Origin: Plantago major
Lineage: Eukaryota; Streptophyta; Magnoliopsida; Lamiales; Plantaginaceae
Direction: 5' to 3'
Assembly (NCBI GenBank): GCA_026545765.1
Contig: CM048843.1
Span: 86,057,050-86,121,049, forward strand
Length of the DNA: 64,000 nucleotides
Part shown: piece after piece, positions 45,493 to 55,397 of the stretch
Layout of the letters: every line of letters begins with the position of its first letter
Position numbering within the stretch: position 1 is the stretch's first letter
Program-made: the position numbers and the translations under genes
The notes under the pieces: model-generated
Seen by the model: only the letters and a program-made list of their open reading frames with translations
Told to the model about the DNA's origin: nothing
Databases searched by the model: none

Positions 45493-46012
45493 AGCCTTGT
45501 CAATTTTAGGTTTTGGATCGGATTTGAATCGATTCATATCTTGACTCAAAAATGATTCCGAATCCTAAAATAATCATTTATGTGGTTCTAAAATTGACTC
45601 GAATCCAGATTCGAATCTGAGTCAGGTCCAGGACAAAACCATCATGGATCCACAAAATGATTGACTTATTGACTTACTTTAAATCCACAAATTATATTAG
45701 TGAAATATTTTATTTTACGTCATTGGTGGTGTAGGCAGCTCATTGGGGGTGTATAATTCTAATTTCACTAATATAAATTTTTACGTGTTTTAAGGTTTTT
45801 TTTTTTTTTTTTTTTATGTGGATCCAAGATGAGTCAACAAGTGACTTATTTGTACTTCTATATGAATCATGTAGTGGATCAATATGATTTGGTTTTGGTT
45901 TTGAATTAATTCACAATTCATTTGGTTCTAAAAATGGTTTTGGGTCCAATGAATCCGAGTCACATTTGAGTCGAACTATTGGATACACTCATAATTGATA
46001 ACCCTAGTTAAA
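45493..46012. mobile_element. Possible hAT-type MITE
   Basis: Left end tagccttgtcaatttta and right end taattgataaccctag are roughly inverted, resembling the TAGGGTTGTCAA ends of plant hAT MITEs. Subterminal regions are rich in 'ggtttt.gattcgaatc' words on both sides. A T-run is at 45798-45818. I could not confirm an 8-bp target duplication. Confidence 0.4.
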
Positions 46013-46601
46013 CCATTTTATTTTAAACTTGATGCCAATTGCTTCAATTTTTTTTTAACTTCGTTTTTCTAGCTTTAGGATATAACAATCCCTGCAATGT
46101 TCCACCTCAAATAAGTATGAATAGTCTAAATAAATTTTATAACGTGTGACATTACATGTGTAGATATTTTACATTGGTTTGTTTCAGTTAATCCAATATG
46201 ATCGTTTTCCAACGCTTATAAATCATTACATATAAATCAATTGAATTTTATATAACATACTAAAATATAAAAAGTACTTATTAAAAAATAATTACTTTAA
46301 GGGGAAACAATGCATAAACAATATAACAACTTTGAACAAAACTTACAGTATTCTTGTTTTGTTATGGCACGGAGGTAAAACAAAAGTAAAATATAGTACT
46401 AAAGCCCTATTTGTGGCTTATTGATTTACGATTGAATTTGTTATATTAATGTTATAATTTGGAGTTTGATTAGGTTAATCAAATAAGATAAAGTCATGAC
46501 ATGTTATGTAAATAAAAGTAAGTTTGGGTGAAAATTTTGGACCTGTAACAGAGCAACTGACACTGTAATATCCTCTCCTTTATTCAAGCTTCGGGTTACA
46601 G
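46013..46601. other. Intergenic, no supported gene
   Basis: AT-rich, probably includes the 3' flank of the F-box pseudogene. Confidence 0.45.
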
Positions 46602-47670
46602 CTAATCAACCGGAAATGGTGAGACTAAACTTGGGACAAAGACACTTGTTGTTCCAATCCAATGAGACACTCTGTTACCTAATTCCTTAAAACACCTGGT
46701 TTTTGGATCATAAGTTATGAAAGCAGTGCCTTGCAAGAGTCTGTACCATATCAAAATTTTACCCTCTCCAGTCATACATACGGGTTTAGGCATGCCAATA
46801 ATCCCTGAACAAGACGCATGCTCAATACTGAAGATTTTATCCCACCTTTCAACCCATGCTTCTTCAAAATCCACACATTCGTTCTCGTTAAATCCAGATC
46901 ATTAAACAAACAAAGGCATTCCCCAAGTACTTCCAGGTGTTGGCAACAAAAACCCGCGACCTCTGGCAGCTCTACCGTTCGCCAAGACTCACTTTCCAAA
47001 TCAAAATAAATAATATTTGAATCATGTGCAAGCCAGTAGAGCTTATTGTCCGCAAACTTCCACGGTAAAGTTAACGACCAATATGGTAATTCAATGCAGT
47101 CTTTACATATTTCCAAGAATCAGTTCTTGAACTATATAACCTTGATATGGACTTGCCATGATAATAAGTAATCAAGAAAACCTTGTAATCACCACCATGA
47201 AAACCAGCAAATCCCACGTTGCGAAAGCACTCGCACGCACTGTTGAAAAACAATTCTCTGCATACTCTGGTACATGGGTTCCAAACCAACAAGCTAACCC
47301 AGGCACAACACAGACCATTACAGGAACCAAGAAAGGTACTCAAAGCATATTGTTTACCTAGGGGAAAGTAAAGGTCAGGTGCTTCATGGTCCTCTAATTC
47401 GTGCAACAAGGCATTCAGATAATATTGCTTGGTAAATGAAAAAGAATCCATCGATTGCACATTAATGCGTGCGTAATCTATGTTGTTCGTTGCAAAATTC
47501 AACTGGGATAGAACGAATTTTTTAATAGAGATTAAATAAAATCATAATTTCGAAACACACTTGAACTTCAAAATAGATTCCACTAGGAGCCGTAACAAGA
47601 TAAGATTGATCAAATCTTCCGAGATTTCGCAAATCCCAGCTGCTTTGTGTTGTTCCGTCGCCGATTTCAT
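46602..47670 (-). pseudogene. F-box family pseudogene (F-box associated type)
   Basis: Reads from an ATG at 47670 downward. The N-terminus has the F-box core EISEDLINLILLRLLVESIL, then KFKCVSKL, where a TGA stands in place of the usual Trp (SKLW). After it comes FVLSQLNFATNN and an F-box-associated beta-propeller-like region: LGSCNGLCCAW, LLVWNPCTR, VGFAGFHGGDYKVFLI, YSSRTDSWK. The frame shifts near 47110 (DCIELPYWSLTLPWKFADNK, LYWLAH, LECESW-like) and again near 46868 (EEAWVERWDKIFSIEH to SPFPVD). F-box proteins normally link SKP1-CUL1 ubiquitin ligases to substrates. One nonsense change and two frame breaks indicate a dead gene, yet similarity is well kept, so inactivation looks fairly recent. 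Confidence 0.85.
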
Positions 47671-47988
47671 CTCTATTGGTTTTGATGTGATTAGTTCTAA
47701 TCGTCGGAATGTAAACTTCTGGTCTGAGAAACGAATTTCAATTATGGAGTTTACAATGAAAGGAATAATGATGCTGCTATGTTTCTTGTCTTATATTGTG
47801 CGAATGGAAACTCAAAACCAATCAAATTGTAGATTTGGGATGTCTAATTTACATTGTGGTCCTTTGTTTTCCCGATTTATTCAAATGAGTCCTTTGTCTT
47901 TTGTTGATGAATTCCAAATTGGTATTATATTGCCAATGCCTTCTTCCCTGTTTCCATACGTATATTATCATCAACAATCTAATACTAA

Positions 47989-48106
47989 AGCTCTGTTCTA
48001 TTCGTCTGAAAAGAACTGATCTGATCTAAATTGTAGTATAAAAAACAATTAAGAAGAACTGAATGAATATGAAATTAATGAGTTTTCAGATGAAAAGAAT
48101 ACAGCC
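47989..48106. mobile_element. Tourist-like MITE, TTCAG family, copy 6
   Basis: Left agctctgttctattcgtctg after TAA (47986-47988), right cagatgaaaagaatacagcc before TGA (a mutated TAA). Core 'attgtagtataaaaaacaat' is in inverse orientation to the other copies. 118 bp. Confidence 0.75.
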
Positions 48107-49048
48107 TGATTCTTAATTTGTAAAAAAAAAAAATAGTCTTATTTTATCTTGAGGCAGGTAATGTTTTAGCTAATCACCGATTTTTTTTGTCGATCTGCTC
48201 ATCTGTATACAAATCAAGGTGATCTAAGTTGGATCCCAAAAAATTAACAAAAAAATCTACTGTGTGTATATATAAGCACAAAAACCACAAGAGTTTTACA
48301 TTAGAGCAACATATACTTATTGTGCGAAAAAATTTCTAGCACCAACCATTTAACATAATATAAGGTCCTCAGAAGAAGCATGTAAACAAACAGGAAGAGA
48401 CATCAATGTAAGTCATCCTCTAGAGAAAAAATGTTTTAATATATTACGCTTCATCAATTGCACTCGTAGGTTTTCCTATAGATACTTACAATATCTACTA
48501 AACCTAAAATAGTTAGTGGAATGATACAGGCAGTACACAATGCACAGTGTCATGGTGAAGCATTCATGGATGACATTTAGGCATTTAGCTTATTTGAGAA
48601 ACACAGGAACATATCACATGAATACCTGATCACAACGGTTTAAGAATAACTGACATAGCATTCGGCCAACAAATACAGCTATCGACTTAAACGAACTGCC
48701 AGTGAAACCTCAGTATCAAGAGAAGAGCTCAACTACTGAAGCAGCAAAATGAAGTTGATACAGTCTTTAAGTGATCCAGGTACAGAAATGACTTGTCCAC
48801 AGGGGAAACAGAAAAGCAGATCATGCTAATTAAACAAGTTACATGCTCGAGGCAAAATTGGTTACTAAGCCATTTTCATCTTTAACCAGAACAAGCAGGC
48901 ATTGTATTTAATGTCTATCAAATAGATTCACAGGTCCTAACACAAGGTACCTGATCCTTTGCTGTTACACAAACCATGAAATAAAGCCTTAATTAGAAAA
49001 GTGATCCAGGTACCAAACCAACTGGCAGCTCCCGCACAGCCATACATA
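48107..49048. other. Intergenic and mTERF 3' flank
   Basis: No gene on either strand. The part nearest 49048 is presumably the 3' UTR of the minus-strand mTERF gene. Confidence 0.45.
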
Positions 49049-50281
49049 TCACCTCAAGTTGGCTTTCAAGCCATTTGCCGTGTCTAGTTTTTCAACGAAA
49101 GCAGTCTTTGCTATAAAATCTTTGCCTACTTCATTTATATTAGGAGCGACAAATTTCTTAAAGAAACTCTCATCTGACATGGTGCAAAGTGTTGAAAGAG
49201 TCGGCCATTTATTAATTATACTCCTCTCTTCCAAAGCCTTCAAAACCTCCAATCGTGGTTTAAACCTCTTTTCAATGCTGTGCATAAGTGATGCAGGGTG
49301 TTTGATAATACACGACATATCATACTTTCCTGATTCAAGCAGCACCTCTACTACCTCCTTTTTCTTCCGCATAGATACAGCAATTACCAGAGGTACAGTC
49401 CTAAACGCTCTCAAAATGTCATCTTCAGAGAAGCCCAAATCCTGAAAGCTCTTCCATTTGAGCACCAAAGTCTCATCAGACATGTGACTAATAGTTTTAA
49501 CAGCATAAATAAACGCCCTGGAGCTCCTCTCAACGCCCATCTCATCAGCCTTGCAAACACATCGTCTCATATTTTCTAGACTTATGAAGAACAAACTAGG
49601 ACAAGAATAAATGAGGCTATTAATCTGTTGAACCTGTATGCCACAGCTCTTGAGGAATTCAATGTTTGGCAACAGAGTCTTCTCTGGATCTGCATAAAAC
49701 AAGCTGGGATGTTTCTTGATGAGTCTAATAACATGGTCATTAGATCCCAACAGGCCCTTCAACACAGAGAGTGTGTGGATGGTCGTGGTAGCTCCACGAC
49801 CAAGAATAATGAACTCACGTGCGACTACCTGAGCTGCCTCATCGGAAGAGAGACCCAAATCCTCGAAAATTTTGAACTTTGGCTTAACATTCGTCTCAAC
49901 ACACGCAGAGAGCAACTGAGAGTGATGCCTAACGATTCTCTGCAAATGGGAATGGGAAAAGCCCTTATCTCTAAGGAAAGTAAGCAGCAAATCAGGATTT
50001 TGGGGCTTTTTGATACGAGCTGAAAATGAGGAAGCTTTGGAAGCAATTTCAGGAGAGAATTTGTATTTATCGACAAAGAAATCAGGAGGAAATGAAGGAG
50101 GAGTAATGGTGTTTGAAGGTGATTTGTTAGTAGAGGTTGTAGAAAAAGAAGAAGCATGATGAGAATAGGAATTGCAGAAGAGAGTAGAATTAACACGAAA
50201 CAACAAGTAGCTGCTGCTAATACTTCTAGTACTAGGAGCAGATCTGCGTGCAAAATGAAGAGCAGCTGCGTAAATAGCCAT
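49049..50281 (-). CDS. mTERF-domain protein, probably mitochondrial
   Basis: An intact 410-residue single-exon member of the plant mTERF family, helical-repeat nucleic-acid-binding proteins that act in transcription, splicing or translation in mitochondria or plastids. Residues 1-55 are rich in Ser, Ala and Arg with almost no acidic residues, an organelle-targeting peptide; mitochondrial is the more usual site for this short type. The typical repeats with a Pro at position 8 follow: KHPSLFYADPEKTLLPNIEF, YSCPSLFFISLENMRRCVC, FRTVPLVIAVSMRKKKEVVE and IKHPASLMHSIEKRFKPRLE. The sequence ends VEKLDTANGLKANLR. Start chosen at the first ATG, where the targeting peptide begins. A GTA/TAC microsatellite lies just upstream in the leader. 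Plant mTERFs are often in tandem clusters; here it is alone. Confidence 0.93.
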   Translation of the reverse strand: MAIYAAALHFARRSAPSTRSISSSYLLFRVNSTLFCNSYSHHASSFSTTSTNKSPSNTITPPSFPPDFFVDKYKFSPEIASKASSFSARIKKPQNPDLLLTFLRDKGFSHSHLQRIVRHHSQLLSACVETNVKPKFKIFEDLGLSSDEAAQVVAREFIILGRGATTTIHTLSVLKGLLGSNDHVIRLIKKHPSLFYADPEKTLLPNIEFLKSCGIQVQQINSLIYSCPSLFFISLENMRRCVCKADEMGVERSSRAFIYAVKTISHMSDETLVLKWKSFQDLGFSEDDILRAFRTVPLVIAVSMRKKKEVVEVLLESGKYDMSCIIKHPASLMHSIEKRFKPRLEVLKALEERSIINKWPTLSTLCTMSDESFFKKFVAPNINEVGKDFIAKTAFVEKLDTANGLKANLR

Positions 50282-50288
50282 ATTTCTT

Positions 50289-50317
50289 CTGTAGTAGTAG
50301 TAGTAGTAGTAGTAGTA
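50289..50317. repeat. GTA trinucleotide microsatellite in mTERF leader
   Basis: Nine or so uninterrupted 'gta' units starting 8 bp upstream of the mTERF start codon, so within its 5' UTR. Likely polymorphic. Confidence 0.9.
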
Positions 50318-50991
50318 TCTGTTTTATGAATGATGAAACGACAGTGATGAGAATATTGAATAGATATGGAATCAAACAAATACTAACAATGATGGACGGA
50401 ATAAACATACAATAGAAATAAAATGCTACAACTGGACTAATGGGAAGCTGCACATACCTCGGGTGGGAGAGATGGATGATGAGAAAAAGGATTCGAGCAA
50501 GATTTACAGCCAAATGAAATCAGACAAACAATGCGGCGACTTTGTTACTCTGTATTCACTAGGGTTTCACTATTCAAAGCTAATGTAATACTCTTTTATT
50601 ATTATTAATTACTCACTCGGTACCAATCATCAATATATTAACACATAGAGTTAACGAGTAATTTTAGTTTAGTTGAAAAAATTAAAATAGAAGACAAACA
50701 GTCAAACACAAAGGGTGTGATGGACCAAACGTATGCGCCGTGTAAGAAGCTCGAATGAACTTGTGGAGTGGAGTTTGAATAGTTTCCTTCCATGATTACA
50801 GAACAAACAAGGTAAAATAATAATCAAGTGTTTTGAGTTTAATAGGGGAATAAGGGTCAAATTTGAAGTGTGGTTAAATGAATGAAGAGTGGTGCCTATT
50901 TAAGTGTTTTGAGTTTAATAGCAACGAAAGTAAGACCTTATGATGGATCGACTGATGTTCTTAACTCTTAAGTAGGGATTTTGTATTCTTA
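50318..50991. other. mTERF upstream region
   Basis: Promoter-side sequence; no other gene. Confidence 0.4.
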
Positions 50992-52900
50992 GACCACTCC
51001 CAATGGGAGTGGTCATGTGGCCGGCCGTGGTGTACGGCCAACGGCTGGGCAGCCAACAGGGTCCCCCCCCCCCCCTTTTTTAATTTTTTTAAAATTAATT
51101 TATAAAGTAATATTAAATAAAAATACCCCAACGACTATATTTTTTCGAGATCTATAAATACAACTCATTCTCAACCCATTTCACCGCACCTCAATTTCCT
51201 CTCATCTTCCACTTCTTAAACTCAAAACGCTAAAATGTCTACTCCCAACTCCCAGAATTCGAACCCCACTCCACCAAACCCATTTGAGCATCCGACATAC
51301 ATATGGCTCACTCAACAAGGAATGTTGGATAAAATACCGGCATTTCTGAATGAGTTTTATGGTATCACTCCCAATTCCCAAATTCCCATCTCACCCAAAG
51401 GCCAACCGGAACCTTCATTCTACGATACGAACGGGTGCTACAATCCATACAACCCAGACTCATCAACTTATCCACCCCGTGACTCACAGCCAATCCCGGA
51501 GTCTGTTCCGGTGACTCAACCGGAACCTAGGCAAAAGGGAAAGGAAGGAAACCTCGCAAGCCTACTGGAAAAAAGGCAGCCTCAACCGCGGTGAAAGAAG
51601 AAGAAAAGGATGGGTCAAGGAGTTCGTACTCTGAAGCGGAGGATCTTGCTCTCATCCAGATTTTCATGTCGTTAAGTGAGGATCCGGCGAAAGCCACCAA
51701 CCGCACGTATACTTCGATGTTTGTGGAAGTTCAGGAAATCTGGGAGCAAAACATTAGAGATGGCCATCCTCTTACCGGTCTCACACCTCGAACTGCAAAT
51801 TCACTACATGTGGTCGGTGGACTCGGATGAAAGAAGATGTAAACCACTTTGTCTCAGCTTATGATGATGCGGAAAGATGTGTTGGAGATAAAAGCGGTTA
51901 CAATGACGATGGTGTTATCAACATGGCCAAAAAGCTACACAAACAGGTGGCGAAGTTTAATAACATTCATTGTTGGGAAGCAATGAGGCACTATCCGCAG
52001 TGGCAATCTCACATGAATTTCACCAGTGCAACCGGGGTGAAAACTTCCAGGGCGCAACCTCGGGCATATGGTGGTGGATCAGCTGATGAGGCTATCAATG
52101 TTGAGGTTAGTGGTGGGAGCGGTACCAAAAGGGGTTTGGAATGCAATGATGATGGGAGCGAAATTGCATCGAAGCGCCCTATGGGTTGTGATAAGGCAAA
52201 GGCCTTGCAAGAGCAAGGGTTGAGCTTCGATTATGGACGGCTTGAATGAATCCTTCCAAGGCATGAATACAATTGAGGAGAAGAGGCTTGAGCTTAAACT
52301 GAGGAAGATTGAGGAAAGGAAGCAAGCTGAGGCGCGGAGGCTTGAGTTTGAGGAGAGGAAGCTTGAAGTGATGCGAATGAAGGTGGAGAAGAAGTCTGAG
52401 GATACGAGAATGCTTGCTGAGACTCAACATCAAGCTTCTACGTTGGGGAAGTTCCAAATGATGATCGATCTACAAAATAGGTTTGATAACTTGTCACCGA
52501 TGGAGCTTTCTATCCTGCAGAAGCTCCAGTCCGAGCTCGGAATGTGATTCCTTCTATGTTTGTTGTTGTGTGCTTTCATTTCATTTCAAGTAGGATTTCA
52601 ACGTTGTTGTTGTTGTTGTTGTTGTTGTCGTCGTCGTCGTTGTTTTGTAACCGTCTGATTTCAATCTTAATAAATTATAAAACGAGTTTTAAGAATCCAA
52701 TTTGAGTAATTTCAACTTCTAAACACTCTTATAATATGTTAAGCAAGTTAAAAAAAATACGAAAAAAGTATTACAAAACACTATTCACGGCCTTAGCACG
52801 ACCTGTTGGACAGTTTTTTTTCCTGCTGTGGTCGTTAAATCAGCCTTAGCTCACGACCGCCACTATTCACGGTCTTAGCTAAGGCCCATTGGGAGTGGTC
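50992..52900 (+). mobile_element. PIF/Harbinger-type element with ORF1, 1.9 kb
   Basis: Inverted ends gaccactccc and gggagtggtc, target duplication TTA (50989-50991 and 52901-52903). The left end repeats the motif as a near-palindrome (gaccactcccaatgggagtg followed by gtc). A TATA-like ctataaatac (51152-51161) precedes the ORF1 remnant. There is no DDE transposase (ORF2), so it depends on another element. A C-run (51063-51076) is near the left end and a gtt/gtc microsatellite (52601-52643) lies after the ORF. Confidence 0.9.
51235..52547 (+). pseudogene. PIF/Harbinger ORF1 (Myb/SANT-like), frameshifted
   Basis: The accessory protein of PIF/Harbinger transposons, normally a Myb/SANT-like DNA-binding protein that helps the transposase. 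Four overlapping frames carry colinear pieces: an Asn/Pro/Ser-rich leader (51235 on; NPFEHPTYIWLTQQGMLDKI), a basic stretch and SANT-like helix (YSEAEDLALIQIFMSLSEDP; TYTSMFVEVQEIWEQN), the following RWTRMKEDVNHFVSAYDDA and FNNIHCWEAMRHYPQW (NAM-associated type C-terminal region), and a Glu/Arg/Lys-rich coiled coil (EEKRLELKLRKIEERKQAEA). Frame changes near 51535, 51810 and 52225 inactivate it. Plants often annotate such proteins as 'glutathione S-transferase T3-like' by error. Confidence 0.8.
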
Positions 52901-52903
52901 TTA

Positions 52904-53445
52904 GGTCTGCTTCGTACCGAACTAAACATGGGTCTTCTTTTGATGACCGTCACGTGTCATTTAGTTTAATCCATGTTATTCATTTTAGTTCGAAATCATT
53001 TTATCTGTAACAATATAAAAAATGAAATAAAGTCCAAGATTGGAAACAACTTATTATTTTGTGTGGACTACATGAAATGTTTGCCATTGGAAATCAAATA
53101 AAATGATTTTCAAGTAAGTATGAAAATTACTTAATTATCTATAAATTATGAATATGTGTCTAACGCCAGTCATTCTTTAATTTTGATTTGTTCAATTATA
53201 TAGTTCGGTGGGATCACCATTTATAGTAAATATTAAAAAAAATGAAAAAACATTAAAGTTATTATTGTGAACTTAAACATATTTAGTTGAGAACTTTTCA
53301 TAACTTAAAAATGAATTTTGTTAATAATATAGATGTTTTATTTAAAAATATCAATATTTTTATTAACGACATATATTCCTCTATATTTAAATTAATATAA
53401 AAAATGGGTTTCACAACAATTTGTGTAAACAATATCAAATTACAA
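52904..53445. other. Intergenic; weak GAGACGG-family trace
   Basis: 53220-53410 shares interior words with copies A and E (ttgttaataatatagatg, attaacgacatatat) but the ends are not recognisable. No gene. Confidence 0.35.
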
Positions 53446-53612
53446 GGCTCTTCTCTCTTCATCTGAAACTCATTAATTTCAGTTTAATTCATATTCATTC
53501 AGTTCAGTTTAATTCAATTCTGCTTAATTGTTTTTTATACTGCAAATAAATTCAATTCAATTTCATTTAGTTCACTTCTATTTAATTCTGTTCAGACAAA
53601 GAGAACAAAGTC
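53446..53612. mobile_element. Tourist-like MITE, TTCAG family, copy 7
   Basis: Left ggctcttctctcttcatctg, right cagacaaagagaacaaagtc before TTA (53613-53615); left target site mutated. Core 'gcttaattgttttttatact'. 167 bp. Confidence 0.75.
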
Positions 53613-53784
53613 TTATTACGTTTTAACAAATATCAAACTAATGAGCATCAAATGGTGAGGACTTTTAAAGGCAATTCGGTCTTCTCCACAAGCCCATATA
53701 AATTTATGCATGTCAAAACACTTCCCCGTTTAAATTAGGGGTATGTCGGCATGAGAGTTTTTTAACATATTTCAAAAGGTTCTA

Positions 53785-54760
53785 CGGGACCCGACGTGCT
53801 CAATCTACGGACAACAGGAGGAAACGCCAGACCATTTGTTCTTCTCGTGTTCTCAATTTGAGTGTATATGTTCTATTTACTGGCCTACGCTTTGGCGATC
53901 CTTGAGGATCTCTTCTTTGGCGTCTTTCCAATCTCCCGCTAAACTCTCCCCAACAGCTTCGATATATCATTTTGACTTGGGTTATCTGGCAGTCTCGAAA
54001 CCACAAGATCTTCTGAGGACACGACATTACCTTTTTAGGACTACAACAACGGTGCCTGCAACTAAATCGAGAGTTATCTACCCGATCCGCCACTCCCCCT
54101 AAAACCGCACTCCGTTGCACTTGGACCCCCATCACTCGACGATTTAGTTTGCCTTAATACTGGTGGGTCTGCCCTGGGTAATCCAGGTCGGGCCGGGATC
54201 GGTTGTATTTTTCGAAACAAAAATGGTGCTTTCATACAAGCAACTAGTGGTTATATAGGTTGGACAAATAATAATATGGCTGACATTATGGCTCTTCGGA
54301 TAGGACTGACACTAGCTTTGCGGAGAGGTATACTTAAATTGCTTATCCAAACTGACTCTCATTGTTTGATTTCTTGTGTTTGTAGGAGGCAGGACCCAAC
54401 CTGCGTGCACCAAAAACTGATCCATGACTTGCACCATCAGCTGATTGGCTTACAGGAGGTTCATGTTTCTTTTGTGTATCGTGAGGCGAACGAGCGGACA
54501 ACCTCGCTAAACGTGGTAGTTCACGTAGTTTATTTTCTAGTCCTAATTCCAGTGGTAGGGATTATGTTCATAGTATCGACCAGGCTACCCCAATTTTGTT
54601 TGTTTGGGATAGTTGCCCGACCTGGCTAGCACCTTTACTTGCTTCAGATCTTTGTATGTATCGAACTAGACTCGTGTCCAATGCTTCACGAATCGCCATG
54701 AGCATCTGTACTTACCGCCTAGTTTAATGTAAATAGTTGTCGTGTTGCTAAAAAAACAAA
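53785..54760 (+). pseudogene. LINE 3' fragment: zinc-binding region and RNase H
   Basis: The tail of a second plant LINE. 53797-53870 encodes the zinc-binding region (CSIYGQQEETPDHLFFSCSQ). 54150-54390 encodes the RNase H domain typical of plant LINE C-termini: NTGGSALGNPGRAGIGCIFR, NNMADIMALRIGLTLALRRG, LLIQTDSHCLI; the usual catalytic 'DGA' reads 'TGGS', so one Asp is lost or shifted. After a frame change near 54490 come LAKRGSSRSLFSSPNSSGRD and a stop at about 54725. The A-rich 'ctaaaaaaacaaaa' near 54748 is probably the poly(A) end. Everything upstream (endonuclease, reverse transcriptase) is missing. Confidence 0.85.
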
Positions 54761-55397
54761 ATTCAAAAGGTCTTTTATCTTGTAAAAATATTAAAAGTGG
54801 TCCCTTCTTTTAATGTATTGTTCTCGTTGCTTTAAATTAATTTTATTGTCGTTAATGTTTATTCTATTGAATTATTCTGTAAAAATTGAACGAAATGTAA
54901 CCCAAAAAAATCCTTAAACTCATTAAAGTTGGATCGAAAGGTCGAACGGGACTAAATGGATTCCGACCGGCTCCGAAAACATTAACCTGGCAACCCCAAG
55001 CTTAGGTTAAATACTAACTCCAACGTGATACCAACATGGGATTAAGTTAAATTAAGTAAGGTCTAGGGGTCGAACAATATGAATGTAAAATATAACGTTG
55101 GGAGGCCGCCCCTTAAGAAGGTTTCAATAGTGTTCTGCTGGAATAATCGCATATAGCGGAATCGGATAGCATAGAAATTGAAAAAAGTAAAAAAAAACTC
55201 CAATGTGATCGAGCGGGTATGCCGGTGTCAAGATAAACTACGTCATCAAACTTTTTGAAATTAGATTATCCTTTTCTCATCTCCATTTTATACATCGAAA
55301 AATCAGAGGCAAACTGCAAAGTGCAAACCCTTCCCCAACTTCCACACCCTCACTCACTCAGCTCAGTAGCTTGAATCACCATCGAAATCTAGCTTCA
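54761..55397. other. Intergenic and PIN1 upstream region
   Basis: No gene. The last 100 bp (ccttccccaacttccacacc) is C/A-rich, probable PIN1 leader; ttttatacatc near 55287 is a possible TATA. Confidence 0.4.

Noticed and set aside
47561-48019. 152-codon plus-strand ORF
   Set aside because: It overlaps the F-box pseudogene antisense at its start and a MITE at its end, and shows no domain.
49628-50023. 131-codon plus-strand ORF
   Set aside because: It is the antisense shadow of the mTERF gene.
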